From Gambelia wislizenii (Eukaryota > Chordata > Lepidosauria > Squamata > Crotaphytidae), in contig JAUMIR010000012.1 of the NCBI GenBank assembly GCA_030847615.1, forward strand, positions 67,001-131,000: a DNA stretch of 64,000 nt, read 5' to 3'. The notes beneath the pieces were generated by a model. That model was not told the origin of the DNA and searched no databases. It was given only the letters and a program-made list of their open reading frames with translations. Each line of letters begins with the position of its first letter. Position 1 is the stretch's first letter. Shown one piece after another: positions 22,301 through 34,300 of the stretch. The position numbers and the translations under genes are program-made.

Positions 22301-25300
22301 TTCTCCTTGGTTCTCCACAGTGTGCCTTTCACTGATGTCAGCTCTCCAGGTTGGTAAAAGGGAACTTGTCCTGGAAAATGTCTTGCAATCCATAAGCCCT
22401 CTCATATACTCAAAGCAAGGATGAGATGTGTCCTCAGTGGCTTAGAGTGACATGATGTCTTCATTCATTTTTATGTCCACTAGCTGGTGGTTGGCCTCCT
22501 TGTTCTCATGCAACCTTCTGAATTCATTTATTAACCACCTTTGTTACATTAAGGAAGCTGATGAGGAAGTTATTTCCATGCTGCCTATCTGCTCCAAACG
22601 TACCAGCTTATCTGCATAGAATTTCTTCAGCATGAATGCCAAGGAAAGAAGCTGGTGGAGAAAACAATTCAAGGTGCTTCATGTGTTCATATTTTGAAAG
22701 ATTCAGAACGTTAATGTTTCTGAAAATAATTAATCATCTGGCAGCAAGGGGCTGATCAGGATTTGGAAGTTTCAGATTTTTAAAATCAGAAATTCAGGTT
22801 GGAATGAAATATCGAAAGCATTCCCTCTGGTTGCTGTTCCTCTCTCTCCTCCCCACCGCGCTTCCTGCCCCATCTCACTTGGTGCATTGGCTGCTTTGCT
22901 CTCTGTGTCTCACCCTCTGCCTGCCTCCTTCATCCTGTCCCCTCACATGTCTGGTTTGTTGCCTCCTGTCTCCCACATAGTCACCTTCTCTCTTCTTGTA
23001 CCTTCCTGTTGGATTCAGAGAGGCCTGTTTCTCCACCAGTCTCCAAAGCTCCTCACTTCTCCTCACCTCATGGTGCCTTCAGGCTCTCAGAGCATTGGCT
23101 TTTTAAAAATTCATTTATCTATTTAGTTTATATGCAACCTTTCTTCCCAGAAGGGACCCAATACAGCTCACAAAATATCACGTAAAATACAGTTTAAAAC
23201 AATTAAAAACATCACAGTATAAAAAGCTAAAATTACATAAAACATATAAAAGTTAAAACAAAATAAAAATAAAAAAAATCACCCCAGTAGAAAGCATCCA
23301 TAAGTCCAGCTACGTATTAAAAACCTGCTTGCATAAAAATGTCTTTGTCTGCCAGCAAAAGGAAAGCAGGGAGGAGAGCCAGCCTAGTCTCCCATGGAAG
23401 GGAGTTCCAAAGGTTGGAGCAGCCACCGAGAAGGCTCTCTCTCGTGTCCTCACCAGGCAAGCCTGTGATGGTGGCAGGATCTCTCCTTGTTCCTCCCAAA
23501 GGCGTACAGTCTAAAATAAGTGTGTACAGAAGCATACACAGAGGGAAGGAATGAATAATAAATGTAAGTCTTTAAAATACAATTGCAAAACATATTATCC
23601 AGATAACTACAAAAAAACCTAACAAGAATATACAGCTGTCCCTTCATATTTGCTGGGGTTTGGTTCCAGGAACCCCCCCTCCCCGTGGATACCTAAATCC
23701 ATGAATACGCAAGTGCCATTATATGCAATGGCATAGCAAAATGGTGTTCCTTATATAAGATGGCAAAATCAAGACTATTTTCAAGCCATGAATACTTAAA
23801 TCTGTGGATACCAAATCCATGGGTACAGAGGGACAACTGTAGTATTGAAACAGCAAGAAAATATTAAAATAAAACAAACTGACCAATACATGTAATCAAA
23901 ATATACAAGATTACAAACTGGAACAAACTAAAATTCCAAAAGCTTTGGAAAACAGAAAAGTTTTCAATTGATATTTAAAAACAGCAAGAGATGAGCAATC
24001 TGCAAATATTCAGGAAGGGAATTCTAAGAATATGGGGTAGCGCGCGAAAAAGGACGAAGCCAAGCCAGGGAAGAAGAAATCCTTGGTTGGGTGAGAAGCC
24101 TAGAGTTCCTGGAATGCAGATCTCAAGCAGTCCAGCAAAAAGAAATGAGGGCTAAAAGATAGTGGAGAGTGAGCTTTGAAAGTTTAAAACAAGAAGCTTA
24201 TACTGACAAAAGTGGGGTAACATGATCAAAGTGACGGGCCAGAAAGATGAGATAATGGAAGGCCTGTCAGAAGAAGATTACAATAATCAAGGTGGGAAAC
24301 TACTAAGGCATGAACTAACATCTTAGCGGAGGAAGCAGAAAAAAAGAAAAGTAAGGGCTGTTCCATCGCCTCAGCACAATCACTACATCAAAAACCCAAC
24401 ATGGCCGTTCCAGGCGCTTACCTTGTTAGCAAGCTCTGCCCCCTACACACGTCTGACCAATCAGCTTTCCACTTCCGCTGTTATTGGGAATGGGAAGCAA
24501 AGTGAATCAATTGTCCCAGTGGGTAGGAATGTGCATTCCCCACAAAGCTTTTTTAAAAATACAGGGAAAGATGCAAAGGCTTTTTCAGTGGAGTTTTTGG
24601 CGGTTTTGGACCACCTCCTGAATACAGCAGATTTATGCGGGATACCATTTCAACAAATCATATTCTCCTTGAATTCTATGAAGAGTATTTTCACCATAGA
24701 CAATTCCTATGTCAAAATATAGATGCTGCATCAGTCTGTTAGAAATTAGAAGCAACCAATCTTTCATGCCAAGAAAACAGCACAAAACTCAGCATGTAAT
24801 CCTAAATCCTATAGTTAATCCCAGAGAGTAGACCTGTTGAAAGGAAGGGGGACCTGATAACAAGGGCTGTGTAATCCCTTTTCAAAGAGCTGTGCTTGTA
24901 TGTTTTTACATATGTCCTCATGTATGTGTTTTTCTACAGCTTGAAAGCACAGTTGCTGGGGTGGGGCGTGCGGGACAGGCTTTGTAACTTCAGGTGGAGA
25001 AGGCAGACTTCATGGTTCCTGTTTTGCTGCCTTTGTTCCCCATTAGGATGGCCTTCCTTTTCTTCTGCATGCATAACAGCTCAAAACAACATCTTCATCC
25101 CTTTGCATCCTTCCTGACGAAGAGACCTGTGAAACTTTGAAAGCTAGCATGATGGAGTTTCACCTTTGAGTTGGCCTGGTAAAGGGATCACCACGAGATG
25201 GCCTTTGGATTTATTTTTTATTTATTACTTATGTTTTTTCTTTTTCTGGCCAGCATGACTACCCCTGTGCCCTGAGAGCGGCATGCTGGTGCTGGTGATG

Positions 25301-28300
25301 CTGCTGTTCAGTTCTCCGAATTCTCCTGTGTCCTCCCCCTCCCTGGAAGTATCCTTCACAGAGGAGTGGATCATGCCCCTTGTGTAAATCTAGTTGCCAG
25401 AGAAAGAGAGGTGGCCTTCTTATGGCACAAATGCCTGTTGTGGTCTGAACAAACAGCCTTTAAGGCCAGGTGGGAGCCTAAGCTCCCCAAAGCTGAGGCT
25501 TTGATTCTGCTCTGATGCTTCTGCAACAGCTGTAGGCGCCCCAGGACTATCATGGTGCTGCTTGTTTTGTTCTTCCTGCCTGCTAGGATCTGCATGGCTT
25601 CCCTTTCCCCCCTGCTAACTAAAGGGAATGCTTTGCCCACTTCCCAGTATTTTATATTTGGTAGCAGAAATTGAAATAGTGAAATTTTGAACACCTTTGA
25701 AACTGACAAAACTAGTGTGACTGTGAAAGAATTATATGTGATTTTTAACCACAGATTTTGCCATTTGGAGTGTGAGTTCAGGTTCAGTGCAGGGAGAGTT
25801 AACGCTCAGAGAGACAGCCGAAACACTGGCTGTAGAGATGGAATCACAAGGGAGATCAGCAAATGCTGGAGAATTTTGCAGTAGGTCCTTTTGGTGCAGA
25901 TAAACTAGCTTGGAATATAAATCATCACCTAACGTCTATATATATTCACTTAGACCTAAGCTGTGTCAAGATGAGCAGGACTTCTGTGAAATATTTCAAG
26001 GATCATTTTCACATTTAATTTGAAGTATTCTTAAGAATTGGTCCTGTGAGGGCACCTCTGAGTCAGAGCTGTAGCATTATTGTTCTTAAATCTTTTATTA
26101 CCAAATCATGTTTTAATAAATATTTAACCTTCTTCCACTAAGTAAATGCTTAAAATTCACTATTAAAAATGAAATGGATGCATTTGTAAGAGAGCTGGGG
26201 TTCCTTTCCTTTTCTTCACATTGGAAACTGAAGTTGTAACCAGGCCTTTTGTTTGATGTAATGCAAAAATGTTTTGTTTCCAGTCTCAGATGCAAAGCCA
26301 AGTACAGCAGGTGGGGATTGTCCCAACACAGGCAATGGCAGCGGGCCCAACTGCAGATCCAGAGAAGCGCAAACTCATTCAGCAACAGTTGGTCCTGTTG
26401 CTTCATGCTCACAAGTGTCAGAGGCGAGAGCAAGCCAACGGGGAGGTTCGAGCGTGTGCCCTTCCCCACTGTCGAACCATGAAAAATGTCCTCAACCACA
26501 TGACCCATTGTCAAGCTGGAAAGGCCTGTCAAGGTAAGAGACAAACAGCAGTGACCACCTTTAGGCTGCTTCTGCACAGTGGCACTCCATTTGTTCTCTG
26601 ACCAGCAAAGCTCAGTGGACCATCCTAGTATCTTGGTGTGGCCTGAGTAAGGCTGCCTGTCTTCATTGCAGTGAGAGCTCTTCCCAAATTCCAGACTGGC
26701 CCCATGTAGTGCAGGGCTGAATGGGATTTCTGGTGTTGGAGGCTTCTAGAGCCCTCCTCTAGGTAGGTCAGCTGTCACAGAGGATCTTCAGGTTTTGAGG
26801 CAGCTGCAACAACATGTGCTCCCTGTTTTTTTCTGTGGAATTTCATTTTTGAAGCAGTTGTGGGGTAACTGAGGAGGAAGTTCCTCCTCCCTCTTCCTCT
26901 CAACCTGCACACAGCACCAACACCCAAAGGAAACAATCTGGTCTGGAGAACTTCCAAGACTCATTCTGTCTCTCTCTCTCTCTCTGTTTGTTTGTTTTAT
27001 TTATATACCACTTTTCTCCCAGAGTGGGACCAAAGGTGGTTCACAAAAGAACATGAGTTATACAAAACTTTTTAAACAAAAGTTAAAAAAATAAAATAAA
27101 CCACACACACCAATAAAAAAGCCTCCATGGGCACAGTTACATATTAAAAGGTAGCTTGAATAGAAATGTCTGCCTGGTGGCAAAAGGGAAACAGGGAAGG
27201 GAGTTCCAGAGGGTGGGAGCAGCCACTGAGAAGGCTCTCTCTTCCTCTCTTGTGTCCTCACCAAGTGAGCCTGTGATGGTGACAGGACTGAGAGAAAGTC
27301 TTCCCCTGAAGTTCTTAGGACCCTTGCAGGTTCATACGGGGAGATACGGTCTTGACCCAAGGCCAAACCGGGCCTGTAGTAGAAAGCTTTGGGAGTTGTT
27401 ATCAAAGTCTTTCTCAAGCCCTGGATCTTCTCCACGAGGTTTGGGGATGAGGAGCAGCCTTCTGGGCCCCTGCAGCCCCTCTGGCATCACTCCTTCCTTG
27501 GCAGCCCTTGCAGGAAAGGAAGCCTTGTCCTAGGGCCAAGCCGGTCGCTTTCCTGTGGGAGGCTCTGATCGAACCTTCAGTTCACTCCTTTTCTTTAGCA
27601 CAGTTTATCATTTCCCCCTCCTATGGGTGCGAGTCCTGCTCTGGTCCAGTCTGTGCTGGGGAGTGGCCTCTGAGGCCATGGTGGACATTGGGGCTTCATT
27701 GCTGTCCCTGAGATCTTGCAGGAAGAGTTGTACTGCTCCTAAAGGCAGTCACCCATCACTCCAACCAGTTTGGTGGGGAAGCCTAGCTGCTCCTGATTCA
27801 GGGTGCTTTCCTCACCCTCAGGTACTGCTTTTGGGTTTCCTGTGGGGGCACCTGGTTGGCTCTGGTGGAACTGAAAGCTGGACCTTTGTTCTGGCCCAGC
27901 CTCCTCCTCCTCAGGAGCAGGTGCCCTAAGGCTTCTGGCAGGATGGTCTTGGAGGGTGGGGCCAAAGTGTAATGCTTTCCATTCATTTTCCTTTCACTGT
28001 GCAAGTGTCCTTATATATATTTTTGCTCACCAGGAGCTTTGGAAAAGCGTGCTTTCGTAAATTACACGGGCGGGGGTGGTGCCTTTTTGGAGACGGAATG
28101 GTTCAGGTCACCCTGCCTTAGTGTTGCCGGTAAGCCCTTTGCTCTCCGGCCGAGAAATGCCGCCTGCTATTTCCAGTTATGCTCTTTAGTAAGCGCTGCT
28201 CCCACGTTTAGCGAGTAAGTAACTTGAACAGGGAATTGAGATTACTCAGCCCGTTAAAGGCTTAGGTTGTGGCTTCTCTTCTTACCCTAGTTGCCCATTG

Positions 28301-31300
28301 TGCATCATCCCGTCAGATCATATCCCACTGGAAGAACTGTACGCGGCACGATTGCCCTGTCTGCCTCCCACTGAAAAATGCCAGTGACAAGAGAAACCAG
28401 CAACGTAAGTAGTCAGTTCAGATGAAGAGCTTCTCTCCAGGGAGTGGGAAGAGCAGTTTCCCTCCAGTTCTAATTGGGCAGCACGTTTGTGTGCATCAGC
28501 ATTGAAGAACTTCCATTAGAAGGATGGAGTCGTGGGGCCGTTCCCCTTCTGTCCGGTCTTGCTGATTTTCCCATTCAGCTGACCTGCATGAGTACCATTA
28601 AGTTACCTAATCATGCATTAAAGCATACTGTGTAGAAGGCAGGCGTTTGTGTTAAGCCTTATTCAGTGTTAGATATTCTTTATATAAAGCATCTGTGCCT
28701 GCCTCTTCTCTCAGAAGGACTCTTTCAGCAGTTCTTCAGTCATAAGCAAGCAGTCCTTGCCTGTCCTTAAGCTCTTGGTGTAAAAAGACATTGACACAAA
28801 AGCAAAATGGGTGGAAGGGGTGGGGAGAAAAGGTGAGTGGGAAACACTCAGGCACCCATTCCTAACGTTACTGTGATTCCTGCCAGCTTTTGGCTCAGGT
28901 GGCTGATGGTTCAAAGGCAGGCCTCATGCCTGGTGGACCTCCTTCCTCAGCCTGTGGGCTTCTTGGCACTTTCATGAAAGCAGGTGAAGCTCAAGGAGAC
29001 CAGGTGATAGCCACCTGCCCAGCCTACTCTGTGTTGTGTTCCTCAAACCTAACTAAACCTCAGTACTGCCCCACCAAGAGCCACGCTGATCCCAAATGAG
29101 AAATAAGTGCAGTGTTCTCAGCCGCTACCAGCGTTTAACTCATGAGCGTTTAACTCGTTGACAGAATTGGAATGAGAGTGAGAACAAGATGAAACTGTGA
29201 CCATGGCTCTCTAGTGCTGGAACTGGGCAGAGCTCGGAAAAGCTGCACTTTTAGGCAGCAATTCCCATGATCCTCCAATGTGGTTCCAGTACAAAAGACA
29301 AAACTTTTCCAAGCTCAGGAACTGGGGAACACTTAGGTCTTGTCTATATGAGGTGGGTGGGAGGGATATGAACACATCTGAAAAAGCAGGCATTCGCAAC
29401 GATGCAACCTGTGTTCACAGCCAAAAGAGCCCCCCCCTAAACTCTGCATGACTCCCTAACCAAGATGGCTGCTGCAAGTGATTTACTCGCAATTTTAAAT
29501 CTGCCACTGACCAACTTAAAAAAAAAAATAACAGTTTCTCATGATGCGCACAAGCGATACTTTGTATTTTAGAAAAAAGAAAGGAATAAAGAGTATAAGA
29601 TAGCCATTTGATAGACTTACCGGACCCTTGCTTAGTCAAAAATTTAACATGGCGGCCACAGGCGCTTTCTCTGTTTGCTGGCCCCGCCCCCCTACTCAAA
29701 TTATGCTACCTGTTCGTATCTGTGCAAATGCGAGCGTTTATCGCACATTTGCATGTCATACAGAGCTTTTTTAAAAAAAAAATCCGTACAAAGCCCTGGA
29801 TGTAATGCACACAGACTTTGTTGTGGATTTGGCCGCCCCCCTTCCGAATGACATGTATGTGTGCAAATGTCTGTATGAACGGATCGCCTGCAGTTCGTAT
29901 TATTTTGACCATATAGACAAGCCCTAAGATTTACTCTACTTTAACAGTGAAATGCTGCCTTTGGAGAGAGATGCTGCCGTGTAATAATGTAGCTTTGTTA
30001 ACAGTTGGCACAGTTGCCTGTGTGCATTAGATGTTGGCACAGTGTTGGTTGTCTAAAACAACGTAGACCAGTTGATTATTTTCCAAAGTTATGATTAAGT
30101 GAAAAAAATGGAAGGAACCTAATTGTGGCAAATGAATTTAAAACAGCAAACTTAGATATTGAGACTGATTCCTAAATTCTTGGTTTAAAAAAAAAAAAAC
30201 ACTCAGTAAGATTTCTCATCATTTGTCTTCTTGGGAGGTGAGTGACCCAGTGGCAGTAGTACGGATGGGTGGCCTTAGCCAGACAGCCTTTTCCTTGGCC
30301 AAAGGTGGCTCATGCCCTTTAAAAGACAAGAGGTACTAACGGCCATCTCTTACACTCACATTCTGGGCTTACATTTAGTAAAGTAAATACTTAGTTTTTC
30401 ACTGATGGTCTGAAGAATCCCTAAAAATGGTTGAAATGTATCTTGGATGACAGGCAACCTGGATAAAGACAAAGGCAGGGGTGGGAGGAAGACGTGGGCT
30501 AGAATTGAAAGTGCTGCTCAGCCCTGTGTGCCCTGAGGTGCTGCCTGGTGCAGCTGTTGGGGCGCTTGGGCCGGGCTGGGCGGAACTGCTTGCCAATCCC
30601 CAGGCAGCTGTGAAGCTCAGCAGATGAACTTCCAATAGCTGCCCATATCTCAGCCCTGACCTACCCCATGAGGTGGTAGTGAGGATAACAGGGTGGGGTG
30701 GAGACCTTGCATGCTCTCTTCGGCTCCTTTTAGGAAAGGCAGCATATAAATGCCATTAAACTGGTAGAAAAATAAAAGTTGAACAATTCTCCTATCCCAG
30801 TCTGTGCATTAGTATTATCTCTGTGTGTGAGAGGCTGGTTTGGTTTGGTTTGCAGTGTTGCTGGAAGAAATTAATGATGGTGTGTTTCTCTTCTTGGTAG
30901 CTCTCCTGGGGTCCCCAGCTGGAGGAATCCAGAGTACTGTTGCCTCTGGCACAGGCCAGCCAACGACAACTTCTCTCAGTAATCCAAACCCAATTGACCC
31001 CAGCTCCATGCAACGCGCCTATGCGGCCCTGGGCCTTCCCTATGGTAATCAGCCACAGGTCCCATTGCAGCCACAAGTCCAAGGCCAGCAACCCGCGCAG
31101 CCTCAGACCCATCAGCAGATGAGAACCATTAATGCTCTAGGTAGGTGGGGCATGTCCTCCTGAGACCAAAGTGTTCTCTCTCTCTCTCTCTCTCTCTCTG
31201 TATTAATTCAGTTTGGGTGCTTTGCAACTGCCTCTTTCAGGGGATGAGGGCATGAGGAGAGAAGGACAGTTGAAAGAATAAATTGGCAGCACCTGTTATA

Positions 31301-34300
31301 GCACCCTTGTTCATAAAGGAGGAAGCATCCTTCGCTTGAAAGGATGTAGACTGTGCATGATTCATGTAGGACATGAGAGTGGTCAGAAAGGGGGAACCCG
31401 GGAGGGGTTGTTGGGCCAGGGGGGGCCTGCTGGTGTACCACCAGTCTCTGTGTGGTGACTGGTGGTGAATTAGAACATTTCAGTGACAGAGGGGAAGAGA
31501 CAGGGCATCTTCCATAGTGAATAAACTGGCTTATTGTTTTATGATTGTTGTATCAAAAGCATGTTTCCTAAGACAATTTGTAGATTTGCCTACAGAGCCA
31601 TTCTAGTTCAACAATGCTTTTTAAGTCTCATATTTTAGCTTTTCCCCCTGTGTTCACAGATCCTATAGTAGAAACATCTTTGTATTTGTGACCAACACTT
31701 GAACAGAAATGTTCTTCCTTCGGTTATTTTAAAGTACATCTATAGATGTTGATTATTTAGAATGTTGAATTGGCTGATATTTCCCCTGAGTTAATGAGGA
31801 CTGATCTTTTTCCAAAGGAGCTAATCCCATGAATCTGCCCACGGGAGGAATCACAGACCAGCAACCCAGCATAATATCAGAAACGGCTCTTCCAGCTTCA
31901 CTGGGGACAGCAAAGTAAGACACACTTAAAGGACTGTCAAATATTTGCATTAATATTTTCAGTAGCAGAAGTAAGAGTTATTTAAAAATGCATTTGATCA
32001 TGATTGTTCACATTCCCAAATGACACATTCCCCTTTCCCAAATAACTCCCATGTTGTTGGTTTTAATTTTCTCTTCAGCAGCAAAAACTGTAATTGTTTT
32101 CATTACTTCTGCTAATTGTCATCTGTTACTTGATAATTTCTTGTAACAATAAGTAGGGCTTCTTAAAAGCAGAAACTTACCTGGAGTGCAAATGAAAAAC
32201 TACAAAAGCTACCATAATTGCCTTTTCTTTAGTCCTCTAATGAGTGATGGCACAAATCCAGGCAGTGCTGGAAATCTCAGTGGCTCCATCCCAACGGCTG
32301 CACCTCCTTCCAGCACCGGGGTGAGGAAAACCTGGCATGAGCACGTCACTCAGGATCTGCGCAACCACTTAGTACACAAACTGTAAGTAGAAGCCATGGA
32401 GAGGCACTTCTCCCTGGGGGCCTGGATGGGATGGCAGTGCTGCTCCTGGCATGTGGAAGCTTTGGAGGCTAGAGACTGAGCGACTGGCCAGCGGGGCTGC
32501 TGCCTGCAGGACTTCACTGGATGGGAACAAATCCCGTCTCTGGCGGCGGAAAGGCCCTAGCTCACATTCTCTCCACTTCCTATTATATTCCCCCCCACAC
32601 ACACACACACTTTTTTTTTAGTATCTGTCATAGATCTCAGTTACATTATCCTTCTAGAAAATTGTCTTTAGGTTTTTGGAGGGCTGGAGTTTTAAAAAGA
32701 ACCTTCGGTATGATGTTGGTAGATATGAACATAAGATTTAGTAATATTTATACAGGGATTTAAATCTCTTCTTTGTATAGTGTGCAAGCCATCTTTCCAA
32801 CTCCCGACCCAGCAGCACTGAAAGATCGCCGAATGGAGAATCTGGTGGCTTACGCTAGGAAAGTAGAAGGAGATATGTATGAATCAGCTAACAGTCGGGT
32901 ATGTTACGCCCCAGTCAAGAGCTTGTCTTTGTGGACGGCTGTATAGTACGAACATTCTGCAAACAGGCCCGTTTTTAAAGCTGTCCTCCCTGCTGCCAGT
33001 ACTGGTTGCTTTGCTTGCTGACAGAGAGGTAGTAATACCTTGGAATGGTTATATGGTTCCTGTAATTTTGAGAGCTGAGCCTCCTTTATTCCACAAACCT
33101 TGGCTACTTAGCTTGGCCTGGTTTCTTGTCCACAGGAAAGAAGATGCAATTGCTAAGGAAAATATGGGACTTCTTGGGGGCCCTAACAAGGCATCAGTGA
33201 TGAATGCTATGCTGTCATGACATCCTCTTGTTTCTGCTTTGTTGCTGCAGAGCTCTTGTTTCAGTTTATGTGTCTGGATGGGCACATGGGCCTTGACTGA
33301 AGGCAGAAGGGGGCTGTTCTCCCCAACACCCCAAGGCAGCTACTGAGCAGTCTTTCCTGCGTGGCAGGGGGTTGGACTGGATGGCCCTCGTGGTCTCTTC
33401 CAACTCTACAATTCTATGATTCTATGTACAGGGCTGTACCACTACCATCCCGCTTTGCCTTTGTCGCCTCAACTTTATCGTTGCATCTGTCCTCTTTGCC
33501 TAAGGACTGCATTCTCTGGGTTGGTGGAAGTAACAACCCACACACAGTGGGTTTCAGGAAGTGGCACAGGCTTCTCAACACAGTTGCCCAGATTTCTAGA
33601 TCATCTGGATCATTTCTGGGTGATGGTTTGGACCAAGCTCACTATTAATTCTAGGTGAGGCCTGACCAAGGCAGAATAGAGTGGCACTATGACTTCCCTT
33701 GATCTAGAAGTATAGTGTCTAGATCAAGGGAAGTCATAGTGCCGCTCTATTCTGCCTTGGTCAGGCCTCACATAGAATACTGTGTCCAGTTCTGGGCACC
33801 ACAATTCAAAAAGGATATTGACAAATTGGAGTGTGTCCAGAGGAGGGTGACTAAAATGATGAAAGGTCTGGAAACGATGCGTTATGAGGAGAGACTTAGG
33901 GAGCTGGGTATGTTTAGCCTGGAAAAAAGACGGTTAAGGGGCGATACGATAGCCCTGTTTAAGTATTTGAAGGGGTGTCACGCTGAGGATGGAGCAGGCT
34001 TGTTTTCTGCTGCTCCAGAGACTGGAACACAGAGCAATGGATGCAAGCTCCAGGAATAGATTCCACCTCAACATGAGGAGGAACTTTTTGACCATAAGAG
34101 CTGTTCGGTAGTGGAACGCACTCCCTTGGAGCGTGGTGGGGTCTCCTTCCTTGGAGGGCTTTAAACAGAGGCTAGATGGCCATCGGTCAGGAATGCTTTG
34201 ATCGTGATTTCCTGCGTGGCAGAATGGGGTTGGACTGGATGACCCTTGTGGTCTCTTCCAACTCTGCAATTCTGTGATTCTATAATCTGAGGCATCCATG

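Noticed and set aside
33715..34059. 114-codon open frame as a host gene
   Set aside because: It is the C-terminal end of the CR1 reverse-transcriptase protein followed by CR1 3' UTR.
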